The notes beneath the pieces were generated by a model that worked only from the letters and a program-made list of their open reading frames with translations, searched no databases and was not told the origin of the DNA. A program made the translations under genes and the position numbers. DNA of 59,555 nucleotides, taken from contig ABYL01000035.1 in the NCBI GenBank assembly GCA_000173575.1, forward strand, positions 1 through 59,555. Direction: 5' to 3'. The stretch comes from Burkholderia sp. H160. GTDB taxonomy: Bacteria > Pseudomonadota > Gammaproteobacteria > Burkholderiales > Burkholderiaceae. Position 1 is the stretch's first letter, and each line of letters opens with the position of its first letter. Shown piece after piece: positions 52,616 through 59,555 of this stretch.

Positions 52616-53604
52616 TGCGACGCGCCCGCGGGTGCGGTAGCCGAAGCCACGGACGAACCCGGCGCCACCGGCGCCGCCGATGCGGCAACCGAGCCCGGCG
52701 CTCCGCCCCTGCCCGACACGGCTCGGGTCCTGACCGGCGACAGGTCACGCACCGACACCGTCGCGGTGCGCCCCGCGATCAGGCGGAAATCAGCAGGCAC
52801 TTCATCGAGCGCGACGCGCACCGGAATACGCTGCGCGAGCCGCACCCAGCTGAACGCCGGGTTCACGTTCGGCAGCAGATTCGCGCTTTGCGTACGGTCG
52901 CGGTCTTCGATACCGGCGACGATGCTCTGCACGTGCCCGCGCAGCGGCTTCGGCTCACCCATCACGACGATGTCGACCGGCTGCCCGATGTCGATGCCGC
53001 GCAGCTTGGTTTCCTCGAAGTAGCCGTCGACGCGGAACGAATGCATGTCGACCACCGCGACCACCGCGCGGCCCGCCGCGACATATTCGCCGGTGCGCGG
53101 CGCGCGGTCGTTCAGATAGCCGTCGACGGGGCTCTTGATCGTCGAGCGTTCGAGGTTCAGCTTCGCGGTGTCGATCGCGACGATCGCGTCGGCGAGCGCG
53201 GCTTCGCCTGTGTCGACACGCGAGCGGCTTTCTTCGAGCACTTCGACAGCGACGAGGTTGCCGAGCTGACGGTTGCGCGCGTATTCGCGGCGCGCCTGGT
53301 CGAGCGTCGCGCGGCGCTGCTGCGCCGTTGCCTCGGCCTGACGCAATGCGAGCGTGTAGCGCGCCTGATCGATCTTGAACAGCACCTGGCCCTGCTTGAC
53401 CTGCTGGTTGTCCACGACCTCGACCGACGAAATCAGTCCCGACACGTCGGGCGCGACCTGGATCACGTCGGCTCGCACGTGCCCGTCGCGGGTCCACGGC
53501 GCGAACATGTAGTAGTTGACGAGTTGCCACAGCACGTATGCCGCGACCACCACGACGACCAGGGTCAGCAGGATCTGACCGACGGAGAACCAGGTTCTTT
53601 TCAC
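52612..53604 (-). CDS. HlyD-family membrane fusion protein (AaeA-like)
   Basis: This 330-residue periplasmic adaptor has one N-terminal membrane helix (QILLTLVVVVVAAYVLWQLV), then biotinyl-lipoyl-like halves (VRADVIQVAPDVSGLISSVEV and IKSPVDGYLNDRAPRTGEYV) flanking a coiled-coil hairpin. It matches AaeA/EmrA-type adaptors that link an inner-membrane transporter with a TolC-like channel. The tail after residue 300 is Gly/Ala/Pro-rich. It overlaps both neighbours by 4 bases (53601-53604 and 52612-52615), so all three are coupled. Confidence 0.92.
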   Translation of the reverse strand: MKRTWFSVGQILLTLVVVVVAAYVLWQLVNYYMFAPWTRDGHVRADVIQVAPDVSGLISSVEVVDNQQVKQGQVLFKIDQARYTLALRQAEATAQQRRATLDQARREYARNRQLGNLVAVEVLEESRSRVDTGEAALADAIVAIDTAKLNLERSTIKSPVDGYLNDRAPRTGEYVAAGRAVVAVVDMHSFRVDGYFEETKLRGIDIGQPVDIVVMGEPKPLRGHVQSIVAGIEDRDRTQSANLLPNVNPAFSWVRLAQRIPVRVALDEVPADFRLIAGRTATVSVRDLSPVRTRAVSGRGGAPGSVAASAAPVAPGSSVASATAPAGASQ

Positions 53605-53810
53605 GTTATTAGCTTGTGCGAAACGACGACGACAAAGCCCAGCACCAGCACATAGATGCCGAGATCGAAGATGGAGCGGTGCCAGACGAAGCGGTAGAAG
53701 CCGACGAGGTCGAACACAGTGCGAATGCCGAGGTTGATCAGATACGCGATCAACATCAGCACCAGCACGGACGGCACGAAAACGCCGAAGATATCGATTT
53801 CACCGATCAT
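53601..53810 (-). CDS. DUF1656 domain-containing membrane protein (AaeX-like)
   Basis: This 69-residue inner-membrane protein has two hydrophobic helices (VFVPSVLVLMLIAYLINLGI and FDLGIYVLVLGFVVVVSHKL). DUF1656/AaeX proteins always accompany FUSC-type aromatic acid exporters; their role is unknown. The start at 53810 (MIGEIDIFG) has a pyrimidine-rich upstream region and no ribosome site, so translation may depend on readthrough from the FUSC gene, 70 bases upstream. It overlaps the adaptor gene. Confidence 0.9.
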   Translation of the reverse strand: MIGEIDIFGVFVPSVLVLMLIAYLINLGIRTVFDLVGFYRFVWHRSIFDLGIYVLVLGFVVVVSHKLIT

Positions 53811-53880
53811 CGCGGGAACTGGGAGAGGGGGGGAACGGGTTGCGCAAGCGGGCGCAAGAAGGGGCGCACGGACAGGTTCA

Positions 53881-55983
53881 TCAAGCGGCGGCCTCCGGTT
53901 CGGTCGGCGTTGGTTTCGTGAGGGTCGCCGGAAACAGCGAAAGACGCAAGCCGACCAGCGCGTGCAGTGCGTCGCGCAACTGGCGCGCCGAGGTCGGGGA
54001 GGTCTCGGTCGGTGCCGCGGCGTTCGCGAGGCCCTGCGCGGTGATGCGTGCGACCGCAATGTCGATCGACGACATCAGGCTGTCCGGCACCGGCTCGCGG
54101 CGGCGGCGATCGACACAGCTTTCGTAGTATGTACGCACTCCATCGAGAACGTGGTCGATCGCGGCCGGCAGTTCGCCGCCAAGCTTGCGCGTGAGCCGGC
54201 GCAGATCGAGCGCGTTGAACGCGATGCGCAGATCGCGGAAGCTCTCGATCGACGGATGACGGTGATCGTCGGTGGCGGCAAGGCGCGGGATGAGCTGCAT
54301 CAGCCGGTCGAGCATGCGCGCGGCGAGATTGCGCGGATCTTCGATCGGCCGCGTCGAGGCGGTCAGCGCGACGTCGGCCCAGCTCGAACGCAACAGGCGC
54401 GCCACGGCAAGCTCGGCGCCGAACGGGCGCGTCACCCGGGTCCACAGGTACGCGTACAGCAGGCCGGAGAGGCCCGCGAGATTGGCGTTCAGGAACGTCA
54501 GGAAGTTCGCGTCGTACGCATCCTGAATGCTGATGAAGGTGGCCGTGTTCACCGCGACCAGCACCGTCACCATGTTGAACTGCGGGCGCGGAATCAGCGT
54601 GCCGACCAGAATGAACGGCCCGGAGAACAGGATCACCAGCATCGGAAAGTCGTGCACCTGCGGCAGCACGACGAACAAATAGAGGCCCGCGGCCACGACG
54701 GCGACGCCAGTCGCGACGAAGAAGCGGAACACGAATGGCGCGGGTTCGTCGAGCGCGGCGAAGAAGCAGCAGGCGACCGCCGCCAGCGTGACTGCGCTCG
54801 CGCCGTCGTTCCATCCCGAGCTGATCCACAGCGCGCACGCGAGCACCACGGCCGCGCCCGCCGACACGGTCGCGAACAGCATCATGCCGCGATCGTAGAA
54901 GCGCTCGGTGCCGCCGAGCCGCCAGTGACGAAAATGCGGCCGCCACGAACCCTCTTCGCGCGTGATGATGATGCGCAGCGAGCGGCAGTCCTGCCAGACG
55001 TCGATCACTTGCCCCAACCGCCACAGCGCATTCGACAGCAGCGCGCCGTCCCAATGCGCGAGCGCGGCGGCGGGTGGACGCATCGCGGCGATGCGCTCGC
55101 GCAGCCCGTTGGCGGTTTCGTCCGCGTGGTAGCCCTCGCGCGGCGCGGGCAGCGGCTGATTGAACCACTTGATCACGTCGTCGATCAGCGTCTGGAGTCC
55201 TTCGGGCCAGTGTTGCGGGCCATTGTTGTAGAGCGCGAGCAGCGGATCGGCGAGCGATGACATGATCGGCAGCAGCAACTGCATGCGGCCACGTAGTTCA
55301 TGCGCGCGCGCGAGCACGTCGGGCCGCGTGTGATCGTAGGCAAGCTGGCTCAGCAGCAGTTCGAGACCGTTGATCGTGCTCGCGAGCCGTTGCCGCGCGC
55401 CCGAGATCGCCGAGCTCGCGATGCGGCCCGACAGCGTTTCGGTCGCATAGAACGCGGCGTCGTGAAACCATGCGTCGGTGCGCTCGATGATCGTCGGCGC
55501 GAGCCGGCTCGGAAACACCGCGCTGCCGACGGCGCTCGCACAGACGATGCCGAGAATGATCTCCTCGGTCCGGCTCACGGCGAGATCGAAGACGCCGGTC
55601 GGATTCGTCACCGACGGCAGCGCGATGATCGGCATCGTATAGGCGGCCAGCATGAACACATAGCTGCGCGCGGTGCGGTCCGACACCGCGAGGTAGAGCA
55701 TCGTGCCGGTCCAGGTCGCGACGATCACGCTGAACAGGTAAGGCGATTCGACGAACGGCGGCACCAGCAGCACTGCGCCCGACGCGCCGAGCACGGTACC
55801 CAGCGCACGATAGATCGCCTTCGAACGGGTCGCGCCGACGAACGGGTTCGACACGATGTAGACGGTGGCCATCGCCCAGTACGGCCGCTGCAGGCTGGCC
55901 GCCAGGCCGATGTAGAGCGCGATCATGGCCGCGGTGAAAGTCTTGACCGAGAACAGCCAGTCGCGAAGAGTGGGATAGACCAT
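53881..55983 (-). CDS. FUSC-family aromatic acid exporter (AaeB-like)
   Basis: This 700-residue inner-membrane protein has two blocks of about six transmembrane helices (residues 15-170 and about 385-530) separated by a large soluble domain, with a soluble C-terminus. It starts LRDWLFSVKTFTAAMIALYIGL with RPYWAMATVYIVSNPF, the FUSC signature. Family members such as AaeB export p-hydroxybenzoate and related hydroxylated aromatic acids. The catabolic genes for protocatechuate and 4-hydroxyphenylpyruvate in this window make such a substrate plausible, though this is inference. It follows marR by 6 bases. Confidence 0.9.
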   Translation of the reverse strand: MVYPTLRDWLFSVKTFTAAMIALYIGLAASLQRPYWAMATVYIVSNPFVGATRSKAIYRALGTVLGASGAVLLVPPFVESPYLFSVIVATWTGTMLYLAVSDRTARSYVFMLAAYTMPIIALPSVTNPTGVFDLAVSRTEEIILGIVCASAVGSAVFPSRLAPTIIERTDAWFHDAAFYATETLSGRIASSAISGARQRLASTINGLELLLSQLAYDHTRPDVLARAHELRGRMQLLLPIMSSLADPLLALYNNGPQHWPEGLQTLIDDVIKWFNQPLPAPREGYHADETANGLRERIAAMRPPAAALAHWDGALLSNALWRLGQVIDVWQDCRSLRIIITREEGSWRPHFRHWRLGGTERFYDRGMMLFATVSAGAAVVLACALWISSGWNDGASAVTLAAVACCFFAALDEPAPFVFRFFVATGVAVVAAGLYLFVVLPQVHDFPMLVILFSGPFILVGTLIPRPQFNMVTVLVAVNTATFISIQDAYDANFLTFLNANLAGLSGLLYAYLWTRVTRPFGAELAVARLLRSSWADVALTASTRPIEDPRNLAARMLDRLMQLIPRLAATDDHRHPSIESFRDLRIAFNALDLRRLTRKLGGELPAAIDHVLDGVRTYYESCVDRRRREPVPDSLMSSIDIAVARITAQGLANAAAPTETSPTSARQLRDALHALVGLRLSLFPATLTKPTPTEPEAAA

Positions 55984-55989
55984 AAGCCG

Positions 55990-56661
55990 TTACGCGGAAT
56001 CGGCGTTGTGCGAGGCGGGGCCTCGCGCGCCGCGTTTGGTGGACTTGCGCGCCTTGCCAGTGCCACGCGCTTTGCTGGCCGTTTTTGCGGCGGGTTTGCC
56101 GCTCGTCTGTTTGGCTTTGCTTACATGCGCCGTGTGCTTGGCGAGCTTGTGCTTCGCCAGTTCCGCGCGCACCGGCTGCGCGCGTCCGCTCTGCGTATCG
56201 CGCTCGCCGCTGCCGGGTTCGGTGCGTGCGGCGGCATCGGTCGTGAATGCGTCGAGTACCCGGAGCGCCGCTTCGAGATCGTCGCGCGATACGCCTTTGA
56301 GCGCCTGCGCGCGCAGCGCGACCAGTTCCTCTTCCATCTTCGCGGTGACGGCGCGGCCTTCGTCGGTGAGCGCGACGGTCTTGGCGCGGCGGTCTTCAGG
56401 ATCTTCGTCGCGGCGCATCAGGCCGGCGGCGCACAACTGGTCCAGCAGGCGCACGAGCGATGGCCCTTCGATGCCGATGTGATCGGCGAGCGTAACCTGG
56501 CGCACCGCCGAGCCGAGCCGGCTCGCGGTTAGAAGCGGCGTTGCGCACGCTTCGGAGACGTTGAAGGCCGCGAGCACGTCATGACTCGTGCGCCGCCATT
56601 TTCTGGCGGCGACGACCAGCGTGCTGCTGACGGTGCGGCGCAGGGCATCCAGATTCGACAT
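55990..56661 (-). CDS. MarR-family regulator with a basic C-terminal tail
   Basis: This 223-residue MarR-type repressor carries a winged helix (VTLADHIGIEGPSLVRLLDQL and GLMRRDEDPEDRRAKTVALT, residues about 55-110), typical of proteins that respond to phenolic acids. It heads the efflux operon. The last 75 residues are unusually basic and low-complexity (KLAKHKLAKHTAHVSKAKQT, KPAAKTASKARGTGKARKST), like eukaryotic H1 tails; ordinary MarR proteins end near residue 150. Repeats upstream (56674-56713) suit autorepression relieved by an aromatic acid. Confidence 0.9.
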   Translation of the reverse strand: MSNLDALRRTVSSTLVVAARKWRRTSHDVLAAFNVSEACATPLLTASRLGSAVRQVTLADHIGIEGPSLVRLLDQLCAAGLMRRDEDPEDRRAKTVALTDEGRAVTAKMEEELVALRAQALKGVSRDDLEAALRVLDAFTTDAAARTEPGSGERDTQSGRAQPVRAELAKHKLAKHTAHVSKAKQTSGKPAAKTASKARGTGKARKSTKRGARGPASHNADSA

Positions 56662-56673
56662 GGCGGGTATTGT

Positions 56674-56713
56674 ATTTCCAAAACATTCGTTAGCAACCTA
56701 TTGAATTGGAAAT
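56674..56713 (-). promoter_or_regulatory. Probable MarR operator
   Basis: ATTTCCAA and TTGGAAAT are perfect 8-base arms 24 bases apart, 13 bases upstream of the marR start. The interval contains GTTAGCAAC-type sequence often seen in MarR boxes. Confidence 0.5.
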
Positions 56714-56906
56714 TCTTGCCGAACCGGAGCAGTCTGCGGCGCGAATGCGACAGTGACGTTAAATCGGCGGCGAGGAGCCGGGCTTACAGATTCGTCGGGT
56801 GTGCGGCGCGCCGAATTCTATTGAGTGTTTTGATGCATGTGATTCACTTGATTTGCGCGACCGATCTGCATCGTGCGTGCCAGATCGCGCATGGGCATGA
56901 AGTGTG

Positions 56907-56944
56907 CTGCTGAAAAGGGGCTCGCTGTGAGCCTTTTTCAGCAG
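56907..56944 (+). promoter_or_regulatory. Attenuator-like hairpin in the leader of the secreted protein gene
   Basis: CTGCTGAAAAGGGGCTC (56907-56923) pairs, with small imperfections, with GAGCCTTTTTCAGCAG (56929-56944). An inner GGCTC/GAGCC followed by TTTTT alone makes a minimal terminator. It ends 24 bases before the start of the next gene. Confidence 0.5.
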
Positions 56945-56968
56945 ATCCTGGGGAGCTTCACGCACAAC

Positions 56969-57409
56969 ATGAAAACCGATCGACTGTCCGCTATCGTGCT
57001 GGCCGCGGCATCGCTCGTTGCGCTGCTGCCGTGCAGCGCATCCGCCGACGATAGCCCGAGACCCTGCGCCGCACTCAAACGGATCGTGGCCGCGGCGCCG
57101 GATGGGTTCGCCTCACTCACGCCCGACGACGGCAAAGGTGTCGCGCAACCATATGGCGATGACGCGCAATGTTCAGTTGCGCATCGCAGTTTCCACTGCA
57201 CGTGGGCGCCGCATCAGGCAGCGGGTTCGAACGCGGATGCATTGGAAGCGGTCGCGGCCGACATCGCTTCGTGCCTGCCCGAGGCGACGCACGATCAGAA
57301 TTCGCCGGGACGTCAGCACTTTTATCTCGGCGCAAAGGATCGGCGCACCGAGATCACGCTGACACCCGACGGCTCCAACAGGCTGCGGCTCGTGGTGTCG
57401 GGCGGGTAA
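56969..57409 (+). CDS. Hypothetical secreted protein
   Basis: A 146-residue protein that I do not recognise. It has a clear signal peptide (KTDRLSAIVLAAASLVALLP, then CSASA-DDSPRPC). The mature part has four Cys (PRPCAALK, AQCSVAH, FHCTWAP, ASCLPEA) that could form two disulfides, and a polar C-terminus (RRTEITLTPDGSNRLRLVVS). ATG at 56969 is preferred over the upstream in-frame start at 56873 because it exposes the signal peptide; GGGGAG lies 14 bases away, which is long. A strong hairpin precedes it. Confidence 0.65.
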   Translation: MKTDRLSAIVLAAASLVALLPCSASADDSPRPCAALKRIVAAAPDGFASLTPDDGKGVAQPYGDDAQCSVAHRSFHCTWAPHQAAGSNADALEAVAADIASCLPEATHDQNSPGRQHFYLGAKDRRTEITLTPDGSNRLRLVVSGG

Positions 57410-57422
57410 GAGGCGTTTGCCT

Positions 57423-58043
57423 TCAGATGATGGCGGCCGGCCACCAACTCCAGCCGCGTCGCGAGTGGCGTAATTCGACGAGCGACAGCGGCGCGATCTC
57501 GATACGACAGAACACGTCCGGCGATGCGCCGAGGGCATGCACGATTGCTGCTCGCAGAAGCGGCGCGTGGGTGATTGCGACGATGGTTCGACCGTGCGCC
57601 GTGGCTGCGAAGCCTGCTTCGTTGACGGCATTGCATGAACGCACGTCCGCCTGCTGCGCATCGAGCCATTCTCCCAGCCGCCGCACGAGTTGACCAAACG
57701 ATTCGCCTCCGGGCGGCGCGGCGTCGGGCTCGCGTGTCCAGGCGGCGAGTTCGTGGGGCGCTGCGTCGGCAACATCCGCGAGACGCTGGCCGTGCCATTT
57801 GCCGTAGTCGATATCCGCCAAGGCCTCGGCAGGCGTTGCGCTCAGACCGAGCGCCGCCGCGGTATCGCGCGCGCTGGCGGCGGGGCTGGTGAACACGACG
57901 GCGTCGGTGGGAAGCGCGAGGCGTGTGCGGACCGCTTCGGCTTCGGCGCGGCCGCGCGCGTCGAGCGGATCGTCGGCGGGGAAGCGGCCCGCGCGCTGCG
58001 CTGCCGTTGCCGCATGGCTCACTAGTAATAGTCGCGTATCCAT
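57423..58043 (-). CDS. Histidine phosphatase family protein with altered RHG motif
   Basis: This 206-residue protein is of the phosphoglycerate mutase-like (histidine phosphatase) fold. The catalytic motif that normally reads RHG is SHA here (LLLVSHAATAA); the second His (VAITHAPLLRAA) and DIDYGKWHGQRL are retained. The missing Arg would normally bind the phosphate, so activity may be low or different. Its position, divergent from a cobalamin riboswitch and cbtBA, suggests a link with CobC (alpha-ribazole phosphatase). ATG at 58043 has AGAGG upstream; longer versions begin at 58127 or 58079. Confidence 0.75.
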   Translation of the reverse strand: MDTRLLLVSHAATAAQRAGRFPADDPLDARGRAEAEAVRTRLALPTDAVVFTSPAASARDTAAALGLSATPAEALADIDYGKWHGQRLADVADAAPHELAAWTREPDAAPPGGESFGQLVRRLGEWLDAQQADVRSCNAVNEAGFAATAHGRTIVAITHAPLLRAAIVHALGASPDVFCRIEIAPLSLVELRHSRRGWSWWPAAII

Positions 58044-58154
58044 TTCTTGCCTCTGCGCCGCATTCGCGCTTGTCTGCATGGCTCCATCGGCTTGCGGCAC
58101 GCGGTGCGATGCAGTTTTCGCCATCACGGAAGCCGCAGTTTAGCGCGTAGAATA

Positions 58155-58260
58155 GTGGCGCTGCGAAGCACGGAAGCCGGTGAGAGCCCGGCGCGGTCGC
58201 GCCACTGTAATCGGCCTTGCAATCCACGAGAGCCGAAAGCCAGACCTGAGCTTCGCATCA
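58155..58260 (+). promoter_or_regulatory. Cobalamin riboswitch
   Basis: The P1 stem is TGCGAAGC (58162-58169) with GCTTCGCA (58250-58257). Inside are the conserved GAAGCCGGTGAGAGCCCGGC (58174-58192), GCCACTGTAA (58201-58210) and the B12 box AAAGCCAGACCTGAGC (58236-58251). It is compact and precedes cbtB by about 50 bases. With adenosyl- or methylcobalamin bound it should shut off the cobalt transporter genes; a possible -10 TAGAAT is at 58148-58153. Confidence 0.93.
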
Positions 58261-58309
58261 ATCCTTTGCAATCGACTTTCGGGGCGCGTTACCCCAGGAG
58301 ATGTCCATC

Positions 58310-58531
58310 ATGACCGAAGCTGTCTTTGATCACGCCGCGCAACCTGCGGCCCAGCCTACTCCCATTCCTTTGCGCGAACTGCTGCCGTGGGTCGTGTTCG
58401 GCGGTTTGCTGATGTTGTTCGCGCTTTACTTCGTTGGTGCGGAAGAGGGCGCGACGTCGCTCGTGCCCGGCATGTACGTGCATGAGTTCGTGCACGACGG
58501 CCGCCATCTGCTCGGTTTTCCCTGCCACTAA
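58310..58531 (+). CDS. cbtB: Cobalt transporter subunit CbtB
   Basis: This 73-residue CbtB protein has one membrane helix (LLPWVVFGGLLMLFALYFV) and a C-terminal metal-binding segment with His residues (HEFVHDGRHLLGFPCH). CbtB is always found beside CbtA and is inferred to bind cobalt. The start at 58310 is preferred because CCAGGAG ends at 58300, nine bases away; the ATG at 58301 would touch the ribosome site. It is under the upstream B12 riboswitch and 11 bases from cbtA. Confidence 0.92.
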   Translation: MTEAVFDHAAQPAAQPTPIPLRELLPWVVFGGLLMLFALYFVGAEEGATSLVPGMYVHEFVHDGRHLLGFPCH

Positions 58532-58542
58532 CGGAGTTCGAC

Positions 58543-59283
58543 ATGGTAGGTAAATTGTTGGTGCGCGGGATGCTCGTGGGCATCGTCGCGGGCTTGCTCA
58601 CGTTCACGTTCGCGCGAATCGCCGGCGAACCGCAGGTCGATCAGGCCATTTCATTCGAAGAAAAGGCCGCCGCCGCGCGCGGCGAGGCTCCCGAGCCAGA
58701 AATCGTGAGCCGTGAGACGCAAGCGGGCTTCGGCCTGCTGACCGGTGTGGTCACCTACGGCGCGGCATTTGGCGGCCTGTTCTCACTGGTGTTTGCCTAT
58801 GCGTATGGACGCTCGGGAACATTGAGCGTGCGCGCATTGTCCGCGTGGCTCGCGCTCGGCGCATTCATTTCGCTCGTGATCGTGCCGAATCTCAAGTATC
58901 CGGCCAATCCGCCGTCGGTCGGTGATCCGGAGACGATCGGCATGCGTACGGGCCTGTTCTTTCTGATGATCGCGATTTCGATTGCGACGATGGTGTTTTC
59001 GCTGAAAGTGCGTCGTCGCGCGGTGGCGAAGCTGGGCGCGTGGAATGGATCGATCGTTGCGGCGCTCGTGTTCGTCGTGATCATCGCAGCCGTGCAACTG
59101 TCGATGCCGATCATCAATGAAGTGCCGGCGACGTTCCCGGCCGTCGTGCTGTGGAAGTTCCGCGTCGCGGCGCTCGGCATGCAGGCGGTCATGTGGACGA
59201 CGATCGGGCTGCTGTTCGGCGCGATCGTCGAGCGCAGCGCGTTGATGCGTACGAATCCGCGAGTGGCGATGAAGTCTGCCTGA
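58543..59283 (+). CDS. cbtA: Cobalt transporter CbtA
   Basis: This 246-residue integral membrane protein of the CbtA family (about five or six helices) is proposed to take up cobalt under B12 control. It starts MVGKLLVRGMLVGIVAGLLT followed by FARIAGEPQVDQAI and VSRETQAGFGLLTGVVTYG, as in the family. It follows cbtB in one transcript regulated by the riboswitch. No corrinoid biosynthesis gene lies in the window to the right, but more may follow beyond it. Confidence 0.92.
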   Translation: MVGKLLVRGMLVGIVAGLLTFTFARIAGEPQVDQAISFEEKAAAARGEAPEPEIVSRETQAGFGLLTGVVTYGAAFGGLFSLVFAYAYGRSGTLSVRALSAWLALGAFISLVIVPNLKYPANPPSVGDPETIGMRTGLFFLMIAISIATMVFSLKVRRRAVAKLGAWNGSIVAALVFVVIIAAVQLSMPIINEVPATFPAVVLWKFRVAALGMQAVMWTTIGLLFGAIVERSALMRTNPRVAMKSA

Positions 59284-59555
59284 ATATGACGTTGATGCGC
59301 GGCCGCGCAAGCGGTCGCGCTTCGCGCGCAACGCGCAAGAACGGTTTTGCGTCAATCACTTGGCGCGGTTGTGGAGCGGTTATCCACAGGCTTGCAAACA
59401 TTTTCTGTGGAAAAGGTGTCGAGCTTCTTATTGGCTCGACGAGCGGGCGAATTCAATTGCAGAACTAACTAATTGAAGTTCTCGCGCGACGCTGCTCAAT
59501 TTTTAAGCTCTTCAACTTTTTGAAAATAAATTGTGAGAAGGGTATTGACGGAGTG
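59284..59555. other. AT-rich right edge with DnaA box
   Basis: The last 270 bases are AT-richer than the rest. They contain an exact DnaA box TTATCCACA (59380-59388) and an imperfect inverted copy TGTGGAAAA (59406-59414). A small dyad TCGAGC-TTCTTATTG-GCTCGA lies near 59421-59441. No coding region or tRNA was seen, and the function of the boxes cannot be decided from this fragment. Confidence 0.5.

Larger units (their letters stand above)
56662..56968. other. Intergenic region marR / secreted protein
   Basis: 307 bases. On the left is an inverted repeat ATTTCCAA (56674-56681) and TTGGAAAT (56706-56713), a likely MarR operator next to the marR start. On the right is a strong hairpin at 56907-56944. 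No gene is evident in between. Confidence 0.5.

Noticed and set aside
1-59555. CRISPR arrays, insertion sequences, prophage genes and rRNA
   Set aside because: No repeat-spacer pattern, transposase, phage structural gene or rRNA signature was recognised on either strand.

Overview
The window is about 64% GC and reads as a chromosomal segment of a Burkholderiaceae bacterium. A soil- or plant-associated Paraburkholderia/Burkholderia is most likely. The evidence is gene order (xseB-ispA-dxs; rpsU-yqeY-dnaG-rpoD), two Burkholderia-type trimeric porins, a DUF4148 protein, an H-NS-type protein and many catabolic genes for plant-derived compounds. This is inferred from recognised families and synteny, not from a database search.

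Region 1 (1-21,000) is mostly housekeeping. It holds a LOG-family nucleotide hydrolase with DNA polymerase I divergent from it, a type II NADH dehydrogenase, a Tat-exported dienelactone hydrolase, a sulfurtransferase and a Rieske oxygenase. These are followed by the isoprenoid genes xseB-ispA-dxs, folE2, tsaD, a BaiN-type flavoprotein, the macromolecular synthesis genes rpsU-yqeY-dnaG-rpoD, and an unusual tRNA gene with a CAT anticodon.

Region 2 (21,000-25,000) has a small unknown protein, an AT-richer 0.9 kb intergenic stretch and two porins facing each other. The second porin appears to use a TTG start and has a run of eight G upstream.

Region 3 (25,000-39,900) is catabolic and regulatory. 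It contains an acyl-CoA synthetase, a LysE exporter, an H-NS-like protein, pcaHG with its divergent LysR regulator, 4-hydroxyphenylpyruvate dioxygenase, and a LysR gene divergent from a two-gene unit. That unit (DUF1338/HglS plus a YdiJ-type flavoprotein) would take 2-oxoadipate through D-2-hydroxyglutarate to 2-oxoglutarate. A cupin/XRE regulator, a RidA protein, a PEP-mutase-family enzyme and a DUF4148 protein follow.

Region 4 (40,000-48,000) is a D-xylose locus: mutarotase and XylR on one strand, xylA and the ABC importer xylFGH on the other. No xylulokinase is present.

Region 5 (48,000-59,555) has a two-subunit molybdenum hydroxylase, an AaeAB-like aromatic acid efflux operon behind a MarR regulator, a secreted unknown protein, a histidine-phosphatase-family protein with a changed active-site motif, and a cobalamin riboswitch in front of the cobalt transporter genes cbtB-cbtA. 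The right edge has a consensus DnaA box.

No insertion sequence, integrase, CRISPR array or rRNA was seen. The observations most worth following are the class II-shaped CAT tRNA, the HglS-YdiJ pair, the porin with a G-tract and TTG start, and the altered phosphatase beside the B12 riboswitch.
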